DNA from: Gemmatimonadaceae bacterium
Lineage (GTDB): Bacteria > Gemmatimonadota > Gemmatimonadetes > Gemmatimonadales > Gemmatimonadaceae
Direction: 5' to 3'
DNA length: 41,353 nucleotides
Assembly (NCBI GenBank): GCA_036273715.1
Contig: DASUHB010000055.1
Coordinates: 1 to 41,353 of the forward strand
The notes beneath the pieces are model-generated. The model was not told where the DNA came from. It saw only the letters and a list, made by a program, of their open reading frames with translations, and searched no databases. Positions within the stretch are counted from its first letter, which is position 1. Each line of letters begins with the position of its first letter. Made by a program: the position numbers and the translations under genes. This document shows, piece by piece, positions 7,682-15,728 of this stretch.

Positions 7682-9739
7682 ATGAACGTCGACGACCGTT
7701 GGAAAGGCGGACCGCCCGGCGCGAGCGCCGATGCGCTCGACCAACTGGTCTACCTCTCCAACCTCATCGGTCTCGAAACCCGGCTCGTGCAGCCGGGCGG
7801 CGGCAACACATCCATCAAGATCGGGGATGAGTTGTTCGTCAAAGGAAGCGGCACCGACCTGCGCACGATCGGCCGGTCGGGATTCACACGCCTGTCGCTG
7901 CCGGCACTGGCGTCGCTCGGAACCGTCGAGTCGATGCGCGACGACGAGATGATGCGGTTGATGGCGCGGTGCATGACGGATCCCGGCGGCCCGACTCCGA
8001 GCGTCGAGACTCCGTTGCACTCGCTCATGCCCAACCGGGTGATCGCGCACACGCACGACGTCGCGACGATGAGCCTCACCGACATCGACGACGCCACGGC
8101 GGCGCGGCTGGTACGCGACGTGTTAGGCGGCGAAATCACCTATGTGCCGTACGTGCGCCCCGGCTTCCCGTTGGCCAAAGCGGTGGCGCGCATGGCCGGC
8201 CGCCTGCCGCCGGGCACGATCGGGCTTGCACTGGCGCATCACGGCCTGATGGTGTGGGCAGACGATGCGCGCGAGTGTTACGCACGCTTGCTCCGCACCG
8301 TAAACCGCATCGAGGACTTCCTGGCCGCGAAGCGGCGCGCGCGGCCGGCGCCCCCGGTGATCGCGGATCGCATACCGCCGGCCGATGTGCGTCGTCGTTG
8401 TGCCGAAGGGCTGCTGCCGGTCCTTCGCGGCCACCTCGGCGCGGCGAGCCGGGTCATTCTGCACTACGACGACGGCGACGACGTCCTGCACGCGATCGCC
8501 GACACACGCATGCAGGAGCTGACGCGCCGCGGGATGGCCACGCCCGAGCACATCCTGCGCGCCGGCCGGCTCCCCCTCTGGTTGAGCATCGACCCGTCGA
8601 TTGCGCCGGAGGAGTTGGCCACAGCCGCACGCGCGCAGCTGTCGAGCCAGCACGCGGAGTACGAGGCGAATCACGCCCGACATGCGGCGCCGGGCGAGCG
8701 CCCCCTCGACGATTGGGCCAAGGTGCTGCTCGTGCCCGGACTCGGAATGATCACCGCGTCGCGGGACAAGCGCGGCGCGATCACGGCGAACACGTGCTAT
8801 CGCGCTGTGCTCGAGACGATCGCGAACGCCGCAGCAATCGACGCGTTCAATTTCATCGCCGAGTCAGAGGTGTTCGAGTTCGAGCACTGGCCGCTCGAGC
8901 GCCGCAAGATCGACGAGCAGGATGCGCGCGAACGCGCCACCCTGCTCTTGCCGCGCCACGTGGCCGTGATCGTCGGCGGCGCGAGCGGAATCGGCAAAGC
9001 CGCCGCGCACCGCTTCGCGAACGAAGGCGCGCACGTCGTCGTGGCCGACCTCGATGGGCCGGCCGCCGAAGCGGTCGCGTCGGACATATGCCTAACGCAC
9101 AAGGGCCGCGCCATCGCCGTCACGCTCGACGTGCGCGACGACGCGAGTCTTGGCGCGCTCGTGCAGCAGACCGTGTTGGCGTTCGGCGGCATCGATTCGT
9201 TGTTCTACACCGCCGGCCAGGCGCCGCGATTCGCCCGCGTGACGGCGCTGCGGCGCGACGAGCTCCAGCGGCAGGTGGACGTGCACTACATGGGTGCCGT
9301 GCTCGCCATGGGCGCCGCTGCCACGGTAATGCAACGGCAGCGGCTCGGTGGGTCGATCGTCGCGTCGGTGTCCAAGGCGGCGGTCGCGCCCGGCCGCGAT
9401 GCCGCCGCGTACGGGGGAAGCAAGGCCGCGCTGCTCCAGGCGATGCGCGTCGCCGCCGTCGAGTTAGGCGGCGACGGCATTCGCGTCAACGCCATCAACG
9501 CCGATCAGGTGGAGACGCCGCTCTTCCTGCGCTTCGTCCAGGAACGCGCCGCGATGCGGGGCGTGACGCCGGAGCAGCAATTGGAGACGTATCGCAGCCG
9601 GAATGCCATGGGCGTGTCGCTCATTCCGGCCGAGTCGGTGGCCGGCGTCGCCGCGCTGCTGGCGAGCGAGCGCTTCCGCTACACCACGGGCGACATCATC
9701 ACGATCGACGGCGGCCTGTCCGACGCGTTTCCGCGATAG
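7682..9739 (+). CDS. rhaD: bifunctional class II aldolase / short-chain dehydrogenase (rhamnulose-1-phosphate aldolase/lactaldehyde dehydrogenase type)
   Basis: 685 residues. The N-terminal class II aldolase/adducin domain has the phosphate loop GGGNTSIK (39-46), zinc ligands in IAHTHDVATM and LALAHHGLMVW, and a long insertion typical of the bifunctional RhaD/RhaE-type enzymes. The C-terminal SDR domain has the nucleotide loop GGASGIGKAAA (about 428-438), a VADLDG strand-2 end and the catalytic Ser, then YGGSK with Tyr near 577 and Lys near 581. In the nonphosphorylated or phosphorylated rhamnose pathway such fusions cleave rhamnulose-1-phosphate and process lactaldehyde. No other rhamnose gene is nearby, so the substrate is inferred from family only. 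The ATG at 7682 begins the conserved part; no strong ribosome binding site is seen. Confidence 0.88.
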   Translation: MNVDDRWKGGPPGASADALDQLVYLSNLIGLETRLVQPGGGNTSIKIGDELFVKGSGTDLRTIGRSGFTRLSLPALASLGTVESMRDDEMMRLMARCMTDPGGPTPSVETPLHSLMPNRVIAHTHDVATMSLTDIDDATAARLVRDVLGGEITYVPYVRPGFPLAKAVARMAGRLPPGTIGLALAHHGLMVWADDARECYARLLRTVNRIEDFLAAKRRARPAPPVIADRIPPADVRRRCAEGLLPVLRGHLGAASRVILHYDDGDDVLHAIADTRMQELTRRGMATPEHILRAGRLPLWLSIDPSIAPEELATAARAQLSSQHAEYEANHARHAAPGERPLDDWAKVLLVPGLGMITASRDKRGAITANTCYRAVLETIANAAAIDAFNFIAESEVFEFEHWPLERRKIDEQDARERATLLLPRHVAVIVGGASGIGKAAAHRFANEGAHVVVADLDGPAAEAVASDICLTHKGRAIAVTLDVRDDASLGALVQQTVLAFGGIDSLFYTAGQAPRFARVTALRRDELQRQVDVHYMGAVLAMGAAATVMQRQRLGGSIVASVSKAAVAPGRDAAAYGGSKAALLQAMRVAAVELGGDGIRVNAINADQVETPLFLRFVQERAAMRGVTPEQQLETYRSRNAMGVSLIPAESVAGVAALLASERFRYTTGDIITIDGGLSDAFPR

Positions 9740-9789
9740 ACAGCGTGCGCGAACGGCCGGGAGCACGCCGACGGATTGACTCGCGGCGG

Positions 9790-9839
9790 ATGGCCAACGC
9801 CTGAGTAACGGCCGGGCAACGGATGTCGGCCAGAATCGA
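9790..9839 (+). promoter_or_regulatory. promoter with three 11-bp-phased direct repeats, copy A
   Basis: Units CAACGCC (9795), TAACGGC (9806) and CAACGGA (9817) recur at exactly 11-bp spacing, followed by CGGCCAGAAT, whose CAGAAT (9831-9836) fits a -10 box. The lipoprotein ATG is at 9885. A 50-bp segment aligns without gaps to 31804-31853, upstream of another secreted-protein gene, with about ten differences. Direct repeats of 11 bp are the known binding pattern of OmpR/PhoB-type response regulators. Confidence 0.55.
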
Positions 9840-9884
9840 AGTTCGTCGATCGAACCGATTCCCGCGATCCGAGGAGCACCACCC

Positions 9885-10535
9885 ATGACATTCTCCCGCC
9901 CCTGCATCGTGCCCATCGCCGTTGTTCTGATGTTAGGCCTGTCGATCGCCGGCTGCTCCGGCGCGCCGCGCGCCGATACCGCGAGCGCCGCCACGGCGAC
10001 CAGCGACACAACCGACTCGATTGGCGGCACGAAGGTTCGGTGCAATCAGCTGACGAAGGCGCAGGTCCAGCCGCTTTTGGCGAACACGATCACCGACGTC
10101 AAGGTGACCGCGGCCGGCACCGACGCCGAGGGACAGCAGTGCGTGTTTTCCGCCCCGGACGGCACCGGCGCGATCGACGTGCTGGTGTTGAGCGGAACCG
10201 ACGCACAACAGGCCTACGCGGGCGCGATCAAAGCCGAGACGCACGGTCCGGTGCCCGTGCCGGGCGTCGGCGACAAGGCGAGCCGCGATACCGGCGACGG
10301 CCAGATCGACTCGATGAAGGGCGATCTCTACTGCGCTGTGTCACTCGGCTCCAGCGGCGACATGCCGGGCATCGGCAAGCTCGAGCAGGCGGCGGGAGGC
10401 ACGACCCACATCGCCGAAAGCGCGTACGCGGCAATGGCCGTGGCGCTGGGGACGCTCTGCAACCGCATCTACGGCAGCGGCAATACGACGCCCGACCTGA
10501 CCATGCTAACGGGAGCGGCCTCGCGCGCCCATTAG
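9885..10535 (+). CDS. secreted lipoprotein, DUF3558-like
   Basis: 216 residues. The signal peptide ends in the lipobox LSIAGC, so the mature protein is probably lipid-anchored. A low-complexity Thr/Ala/Ser linker follows, then KVRCNQLTKAQVQPLLANTI and a second Cys in GQQCVFSAP. The arrangement of C-x-x-[LV]-T-x-A at the domain start, with a later C-[VK]-[FY/W], is shared with the proteins at 19861 and 24832 and resembles the DUF3558-type lipoprotein domain. The function is unknown. GGAG stands 10 bases before the ATG. The gene has the 11-bp-phased promoter shared with the gene at 31914, suggesting co-regulation by one response regulator. Confidence 0.8.
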   Translation: MTFSRPCIVPIAVVLMLGLSIAGCSGAPRADTASAATATSDTTDSIGGTKVRCNQLTKAQVQPLLANTITDVKVTAAGTDAEGQQCVFSAPDGTGAIDVLVLSGTDAQQAYAGAIKAETHGPVPVPGVGDKASRDTGDGQIDSMKGDLYCAVSLGSSGDMPGIGKLEQAAGGTTHIAESAYAAMAVALGTLCNRIYGSGNTTPDLTMLTGAASRAH

Positions 10536-10698
10536 ACCTCCGCACGCGTTAGGCGCGGTGCCGTCATGACCGACAACCATACTTTGATGGAATACGAAGC
10601 GTCCCGCTGCGGTGGGCGTTAGCCTATGGCCTGCACGTACCAACGCCGGGCCAATGGCGCGCGACCAGGCTTCTCTCTCCATGAGGTTGGACTCGTTC

Positions 10699-11571
10699 AT
10701 GACCCGGTTCTCCGTGGCGCGATCCGCTGGCATGGTCGCGTGTCTGGCCTGCCCCGGCCTGACCGCGGCAGCGCAGTCGACCACGCCGGTCGCCGTCATC
10801 CACTTCGATCCATATCCGTTAGGCGACCACCTGACGACGGTACACGGCTCGATCCGAGGCCACGCCGGGACGTTTCTCTTCGATACGGGCGAAGGCGTGA
10901 CGCTGATCAGCACGAAGTTGGCGCAGGCGATCGGCTGCACGCCGTGGGGCCAGGTCACCGCCATTCGCATGCGAGGCGATCGGATCGATGCGCCGCATTG
11001 CGACCATATTCCGTTCGACATCGACGGCCAACATCTCAGTGCACCGAGCGTGATGGTGTTCGACATCATGAAGTTCTTCCCGCCTGACGCGCCGAGCCTC
11101 GACGGATCGATCGGTCTGGACCTCTTCGCGGGTCGCGCGGTCACCTTCGAGCTGGCGCGGAATGAACTGATCGTCGAAAGCCCGCAGAGCCTCGCATCGC
11201 GTGTCGGCCACGCGACCCCGGTGCCGCTCCGGATCGTTCGCGACGTCCAGGGCCTCGCACTCACCGCCGACATCGGCGTGGACACGCCCGATGGCACGGC
11301 GTGGATGGAGCTCGACTCGGGAAGCGGCGGCATCATCGTGTCGAAAGTCATCGCGCCGCTCTTGAAGCTCGATCCGGACTCCACCGCGGGTCAGGCGGTG
11401 AAACTCACGATCGGCGACACAGTCGCAGTCGAAGGACGCGCACGCGTGATGGATCGGATGATCATGGATGGCAACATCGGCGTATCATTCCTGACGAAGT
11501 GGAACGTCACGCTGGACCTGGCGGATGGCCGCGCGTGGATCGCGCCAGTGGAGACATCCCCGTCTCGTTAG
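10699..11571 (+). CDS. secreted retropepsin-like aspartyl protease
   Basis: About 290 residues. The signal peptide MTRFSVARSAGMVACLACPG is followed by Ala-rich cleavage residues. Two aspartyl-protease signatures are visible: LFDTGEGVTLIS in the first lobe and MELDSGSGGIIVS in the second, each followed by hydrophobic-hydrophobic-Gly stretches (GSIGLDLFAG, GNIGVSFLTKW). This is the pattern of bacterial pepsin/retropepsin-like proteins with two lobes in one chain. The start at 10699 gives the most normal signal peptide and has GAGG 12 bases upstream; ATG 10681 in the same frame is an alternative. The stop TAG is embedded in CGTTAGGC. The gene ends three bases from the stop of the convergent aminopeptidase gene. 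The substrate is unknown. Confidence 0.82.
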   Translation: MTRFSVARSAGMVACLACPGLTAAAQSTTPVAVIHFDPYPLGDHLTTVHGSIRGHAGTFLFDTGEGVTLISTKLAQAIGCTPWGQVTAIRMRGDRIDAPHCDHIPFDIDGQHLSAPSVMVFDIMKFFPPDAPSLDGSIGLDLFAGRAVTFELARNELIVESPQSLASRVGHATPVPLRIVRDVQGLALTADIGVDTPDGTAWMELDSGSGGIIVSKVIAPLLKLDPDSTAGQAVKLTIGDTVAVEGRARVMDRMIMDGNIGVSFLTKWNVTLDLADGRAWIAPVETSPSR

Positions 11572-11574
11572 GCA

Positions 11575-14106
11575 TCAGCGGCGCGCCGCATCGAGCTTGT
11601 CGAGCACCTGGCGCGCGAGGCGGCTCTGGATGACGAGCGGCGCATCAGCGTCACGTGCCACATCGGCCCGCAGCTGTTCCAGAGCGAACGCGCCCGTCAG
11701 ATCCTCGCCGGCGAGGCGCAGCGTTAGGACAGGGCTCTCGAGCGCCGCGCGGGCCGCCGCCAGTACGCGCGCCGAGTCGCCGGCGGGCACCGAGTCTCTC
11801 ATCGCCGCGAGGTCGCCGAGCGCGCTCGAGCGGATGTCCTCTCGTACGCCGGGTTGCGACGCATCGAGCAACACGGACGCCGCGCGTGGATCCTGCGTTG
11901 CGGCCAGCGCCGCGAGCACGGCCTTGAACACATGGACCTCGGGTCCCGATCGCACCTCCGCCGCGAGCACCGCTTCGGCGTTCGGGTTCCGCGATCGGCC
12001 GATGCCGCGAGCAGCCGCGGCCGCGACGGCATAGCTGGAATCTCCGTGCATCGCGTTCGCGAGCGCCGCGTAGACATCGCTGTCGCCGCTCGAGCGGCCC
12101 AAGCCCGACGCGGCGGCGGCGCGCACGCGGCTGTCGGGCTGCGTCCGCAGGGCGTCGACGAGGGCAGCCCGCGCGTCCCTCGATCCGATGCGGCCGAGCG
12201 ACGCCGCGGCCGCGGCACGGACCCCGTAGAAGGCATCGGTGCCGAGCACCTGCGCCAGCGCGCGAACGCGCCCGCCTAACGCAGAATCTCCCATGGCGCC
12301 GAGCTGCTCGGCTGCGCCTAACCGGCTCATCATGTGCCGGTCGCGCTCCGCTTTGGCCGCGAGCGCCGCGACCGGCTGCGGAAAGTCCAGCGTCTTGTCG
12401 ATGAAGCCGTCGGGATCGAAGTCCACCCAGGCGGGCGCGAACGCGAGCGGAATCTCGAAGTCCTGCGACGCCAGCGAATCTTCCACCTGCACCGTCCGGG
12501 ACTCCGCGCCCGCGCCGTGGAAGGCGAGCTCGACCGGCATCCGGAACAGCGGCGTCAGCGAATCGACGCGCTGCACCTGTTCCACGTGGACCAGCTCGAC
12601 GCGTCGCGTCGAATCGTGCCGCGCCGACACCCGGTAGCTCGGCGTGCCCGCCATGAAGACCCACTGGTGAAAGAACCAGCCTAACTCCAGCCCCGTGGAT
12701 TCCCGCAACGCATCGATGAGCGTGCTCGTCGTCGCCGTATGCGTGTGGTGGAGCGCCAGGTAGTGGTGGAGGGCGCGAAAGAACGGCTCGCGCTGCGACG
12801 CCGGGTGGCTGGCCGCCGAAGACCCATCGACGACGTAGCGCAGCATGTCGAGCACGGCGGCGCCCTTCTCGTGCGTGATCGCGTCGAACATGTCTAACGG
12901 ATCGTCGTAGTGGCGGTCGACGATCGGGCGGAGATAGTCGCGGCGGTCCTGCGCCCGGGCCAGCTCTTCGTCCTGCAGCATCTCGTAGCGGAAGGCATCG
13001 TTGCCCTCGTGGTGCTGCGTGTACAGCGCTTCCATGTACGTCGCGAATCCCTCGTTGAGCCAGATGTCGGCCCAGTCGCGGCCCTGTACGTCGTCGCCGA
13101 ACCATTCCTGCCCCAGCTCGTGCGCCACGAGCGCGGTGCTGGGGTAGTCGGCGTCCGCGCGCGCGTCGTGCAGCGTGTTGTCGGTGAGCGTCGTCGCGCT
13201 CACGTTCTCCTGTCCGCCGAACAGATAGTCGTGGACCGTGGTTTGCGCGTACTGTTCGTACGGATACGGCACACCCGTCGCCCGGCCGAAGAACGCGATC
13301 ATGTCGGGCGTTAGGCGGAAGGACCGGCGGATGGTGGCCGTGTCGACGGTCCGCGGCGCGTAGTACGCCACCGGCGTCGCTCCAGCGTGGTCGGAGATCT
13401 TGCGCCACGGCCCAACGGCGAGCGAGATCAGATACGAGCTGTGCGGTACGCGCTCGACCCAGTCGTACGTGGTCGTGTGCGCGCCATGCGTCACCCGCAC
13501 CAGGCGGCCGTTGGACACCACGACCTGTCCCGCGGGGACGGTGGTGATGGTCTCGCTGGTCGCCATGTCGTTCGGGTAGTCCCAGCACGGGAACCAGTAG
13601 TGGTTGAGCTCGGGCTCGCCCTGCGAGAACACCTCGTGCGGCGCGTTCGGGTACGCGTCGGTGGGGTTCACGAAAAAAAGGCCGGTGCGCGGTGCGCCGT
13701 GGTAGATGACGCGCACGCGCAGCGTCGCGCCGGCATCGTACGCATGGTCGAGCGTGATCCAGAGGCGCGACGGGTCCGTCGTGAACGCCAGCGGCGCGTC
13801 GGCCGCGGCCGCCCGCTCGAGGCGCACGGAATCTATCGTTAGGCCGGAGCTGTTGAAATAGAACGTGCGGAACGCGTCGCCGAATGGGCGGAGTGTGACC
13901 ACTTCGTCGCCGAACACGACGCCGTGCGGCTCGTCGAAACGCAGCGCCAGCCGGTAGTCGAGCACGTGGTAGGTGCGGCTGGGCGCCCAGTGCCACACCG
14001 CCGGATTGCCGAATGGCGGCGGCGCATGCTGGGCCGGCGCCGAGGCGGTCAGGCAGCCGGCCGTGAGCCACAGGCCGATGCTGCACGTGCGTACCACGGG
14101 TGTCAT
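11575..14106 (-). CDS. secreted M1-family aminopeptidase-like protein with C-terminal HEAT repeats and altered zinc motif
   Basis: 843 residues. The signal peptide has a lipobox-like LTAGC (14-18). The M1 catalytic domain carries GGQEN at 297-301 in place of the usual G-x-MEN, and HELGQEWFG at 329-337 followed by WLNEGFATYMEA with E352. In M1 peptidases the motif is HExxH with the distant Glu as third zinc ligand. Here the second His is Gln333 (codon CAG, 13110-13108), so zinc binding may be weakened or lost. The C-terminal third is a run of alpha-helical HEAT-like repeats (for example VRAAAAASLGRIGSRDARAAL, repeated about every 30 residues). Family assignment is firm; peptidase activity is doubtful. 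It is transcribed alone, convergent with the aspartyl protease. Confidence 0.9.
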   Translation of the reverse strand: MTPVVRTCSIGLWLTAGCLTASAPAQHAPPPFGNPAVWHWAPSRTYHVLDYRLALRFDEPHGVVFGDEVVTLRPFGDAFRTFYFNSSGLTIDSVRLERAAAADAPLAFTTDPSRLWITLDHAYDAGATLRVRVIYHGAPRTGLFFVNPTDAYPNAPHEVFSQGEPELNHYWFPCWDYPNDMATSETITTVPAGQVVVSNGRLVRVTHGAHTTTYDWVERVPHSSYLISLAVGPWRKISDHAGATPVAYYAPRTVDTATIRRSFRLTPDMIAFFGRATGVPYPYEQYAQTTVHDYLFGGQENVSATTLTDNTLHDARADADYPSTALVAHELGQEWFGDDVQGRDWADIWLNEGFATYMEALYTQHHEGNDAFRYEMLQDEELARAQDRRDYLRPIVDRHYDDPLDMFDAITHEKGAAVLDMLRYVVDGSSAASHPASQREPFFRALHHYLALHHTHTATTSTLIDALRESTGLELGWFFHQWVFMAGTPSYRVSARHDSTRRVELVHVEQVQRVDSLTPLFRMPVELAFHGAGAESRTVQVEDSLASQDFEIPLAFAPAWVDFDPDGFIDKTLDFPQPVAALAAKAERDRHMMSRLGAAEQLGAMGDSALGGRVRALAQVLGTDAFYGVRAAAAASLGRIGSRDARAALVDALRTQPDSRVRAAAASGLGRSSGDSDVYAALANAMHGDSSYAVAAAAARGIGRSRNPNAEAVLAAEVRSGPEVHVFKAVLAALAATQDPRAASVLLDASQPGVREDIRSSALGDLAAMRDSVPAGDSARVLAAARAALESPVLTLRLAGEDLTGAFALEQLRADVARDADAPLVIQSRLARQVLDKLDAARR

Positions 14107-14455
14107 CGATGCAGGCAGTCGCTCATGTGAGGTCGAGGAGTCGGCCAGACGTGGCCGTTAGGCGGGGCGCAGCACGAACCGCGCCTCGCTCATCGTGGCC
14201 GAGCCAGTTTTGATTTCCATGCTCTCGTTCTCCGATGGAGTCAGACGCTAGTGCGCGACACTCGACAACGCTTCGTCGGCGGTCAAACCGTGGCCGCCGC
14301 ACGGCATCCGGCTCCGCCCGGAACGAGGATGGCAGGCGTCTTGTAGGATGTCAACAACGCTGCCGGGCACGCGTGCGCTGCCGCGTGCGCGCATCATGGA
14401 GTTGCTGCCTGCCAAGTAGGCAAAAACTCCATGATGCGCCGAACACAGCGGTGAG
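14107..14455. other. intergenic region with palindrome copy 2
   Basis: About 350 bp without a supported gene. It contains the upstream region of the aminopeptidase gene, a GTTAGGC at about 14157 and the second 45-bp palindrome at 14392-14436, just after the stop of the membrane protein gene. Confidence 0.55.
14392..14436. repeat. 45-bp dispersed palindrome, copy 2
   Basis: Arms 14392-14412 and 14416-14436 with a 3-base loop (CAA). Three mismatches all lie in the left arm (TTGCTGCCTGC against TTTTTGCCTAC); the right arm matches copy 3 exactly. Pairing can extend three further base pairs outward. It lies 19 bp past the end of the membrane protein gene, so it could act in the 3' end of that transcript. 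Confidence 0.85.
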
Positions 14456-15160
14456 CTACGCAGCCAGCGCGGCCGTCGACACGGCCCGCGGCGCGCGGAG
14501 CTTGCGCAGAATCAGGAGATGCATGAGGAAGTACGCCGGCACCAACAACGTCGGAATCAGCACCCACGGCAGCGTCGTCACCTGCTCGGCCGACCCGCTG
14601 AATACGCGGAACGGTGCCCCGGGCTGCGAGGTGACGCCTAACGCAACCGCGGTGATCAGGTCGAGCATGCCGAGCGCGTTCCACAGCCAGATCCAGATCG
14701 GACGCACGGATCCCGACGCGGCCATCGCGGCCAGCGGCAACGCGATCACTCCGACCGCGACGTCGCCCCAGCCCGCTGACGGCGCGAACGGGGCCGGTAG
14801 CCGGCCCACGCCGTAGAGGATGAGAAAGAAGACGCCCAACACGCGCCCGATGTTCGCGGCGATGAGTACGGGCATCGGAATCCGGAGTACGCGCTCCCGG
14901 AACCGCGGCACGCGGAAGTACGCGATCAGTCCGGCTGCCAGCGCCGCGAACAGCGCGATGCCCACGGCGGGAACGGGACCGGTGGCACCCGGTCCAAACC
15001 CTCCAACGGCGCCGATGGCCACGAGCGCGGCCAACCAGAGCCCGACGCCGACGAACGCCGCGATGCGCGCCCGCAACGTGAGCGATGTCGCGCCGACGAA
15101 GAGGCCGGCCAGGATGGCGACGAGTGCAACTTCGGCGATAGTGCCAATGAGATCGAGCAT
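14456..15160 (-). CDS. polytopic membrane protein of unknown function, MarR-controlled
   Basis: 234 residues, almost entirely hydrophobic, with about seven predicted membrane helices separated by short loops (for example IGTIAEVALVAILAGLFVG, VGIALFAALAAGLIAYF and LPWVLIPTLLVPAYFLMHLL). I do not recognise a named family. The ATG at 15160 has a strong ribosome binding site, TGGAGGC, 5 bases upstream on the minus strand. The 12-bp site GTGTATATGCAC lies 17-28 bp upstream and is identical to the site in front of the MarR gene that precedes it on the same strand. This strongly suggests the membrane protein is the target of that regulator, perhaps in stress or small-molecule response. Confidence 0.82.
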   Translation of the reverse strand: MLDLIGTIAEVALVAILAGLFVGATSLTLRARIAAFVGVGLWLAALVAIGAVGGFGPGATGPVPAVGIALFAALAAGLIAYFRVPRFRERVLRIPMPVLIAANIGRVLGVFFLILYGVGRLPAPFAPSAGWGDVAVGVIALPLAAMAASGSVRPIWIWLWNALGMLDLITAVALGVTSQPGAPFRVFSGSAEQVTTLPWVLIPTLLVPAYFLMHLLILRKLRAPRAVSTAALAA

Positions 15161-15176
15161 GGAAGCCTCCAGTTAA

Positions 15177-15188
15177 GTGTATATGCAC
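15177..15188. promoter_or_regulatory. MarR operator, copy 1
   Basis: GTGTATATGCAC, a near-palindrome (10 of 12 positions symmetric), sits 17-28 bp before the membrane protein start. The same 12 bases recur at 15663-15674 before the MarR gene, which argues for binding by that regulator. The regulator link is inferred. Confidence 0.65.
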
Positions 15189-15229
15189 CTATTTGACGCG
15201 CGCCGCACAGGCAGCGGGCGCAGGTCGCG

Positions 15230-15649
15230 TTAGGCCGTCGGAGCCGTGATCCGTGTCCTGTTCGCGATGGGGTTCTTCTTGTCGATCAGCCGCTGAGCCC
15301 GCTGCCAGGCCGGATACGCCTCGTGCAGCTTCCGGCGGCCGGCGGCACTGAGCTTCACGCGGTGTTCGCGGCCGTCCTCCGACCGTGCCGAGACGATCCA
15401 GCCCTTTCGCCGCATGAGGGCCGCGCTACGCGTGAACGTCGTCCGATCGAGGCCCAGTGAATCGGCGAGCATGGCCAAGGGCGCCCCCGGGCCGACCTCG
15501 AGCGCCACGAGCACGGAGAACTGCGTCGCCCGCAGTCCGTACGGGCGCAGCTGCTCGTCGTACAGACGCGAAATCGCGCGCGCCTGCCGCCGCGCGTCCA
15601 GGCAGTGGCAGTCGGTCGCGCAGACAGCGAAATCGATTCTACGGGTCAT
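15230..15649 (-). CDS. MarR-family transcriptional regulator
   Basis: 139 residues. The winged helix-turn-helix is clear: LRPYGLRATQFSVLVALEV, then LAMLADSLGLDRTTFTRSAALMRRKGWI and the wing ARSEDGREHRVKLSAAGRRKL. The N-terminus carries three closely spaced cysteines (C10, C14, C16), as in some MarR proteins that sense oxidants or electrophiles; redox sensing here is inference. The ATG at 15649 has AGGA 9 bases upstream. A 12-bp near-palindrome 14-25 bp upstream of the start is repeated exactly before the membrane protein gene downstream, so it is probably autoregulated and controls that gene. The stop TAA is part of a GCCTAAC motif on the coding strand. Confidence 0.9.
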   Translation of the reverse strand: MTRRIDFAVCATDCHCLDARRQARAISRLYDEQLRPYGLRATQFSVLVALEVGPGAPLAMLADSLGLDRTTFTRSAALMRRKGWIVSARSEDGREHRVKLSAAGRRKLHEAYPAWQRAQRLIDKKNPIANRTRITAPTA

Positions 15650-15662
15650 GGCTCGAAATCCT

Positions 15663-15674
15663 GTGTATATGCAC
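15663..15674. promoter_or_regulatory. MarR operator, copy 2
   Basis: GTGTATATGCAC, identical to 15177-15188, placed 14-25 bp before the MarR start codon, where bound protein would block initiation. This fits autorepression, the usual arrangement for MarR regulators. Confidence 0.65.
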
Positions 15675-15728
15675 GCATCTAACGGTGCAACCGGGGTGGC
15701 GCCGGCGTTGTTCCCGCGGTCGAGCCCG

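Noticed and set aside
7969-9804. 611-codon open frame overlapping the aldolase/dehydrogenase gene in another frame
   Set aside because: Arg/Ala-rich translation without family similarity, a shadow of codon bias in GC-rich DNA. The real gene in the overlapping frame has clear catalytic motifs.
11651-14086. 811-codon open frame on the same strand as the aminopeptidase gene
   Set aside because: Arg/Pro/Ala-rich shadow frame. The M1 protein in the adjacent frame has all domain motifs in order.
14158-14220. 20-codon minus-strand frame MEIKTGSATMSEARFVLRPA
   Set aside because: It has a weak GGAG upstream, but is too short and lacks known relatives. A conserved microprotein cannot be excluded, but nothing supports it.
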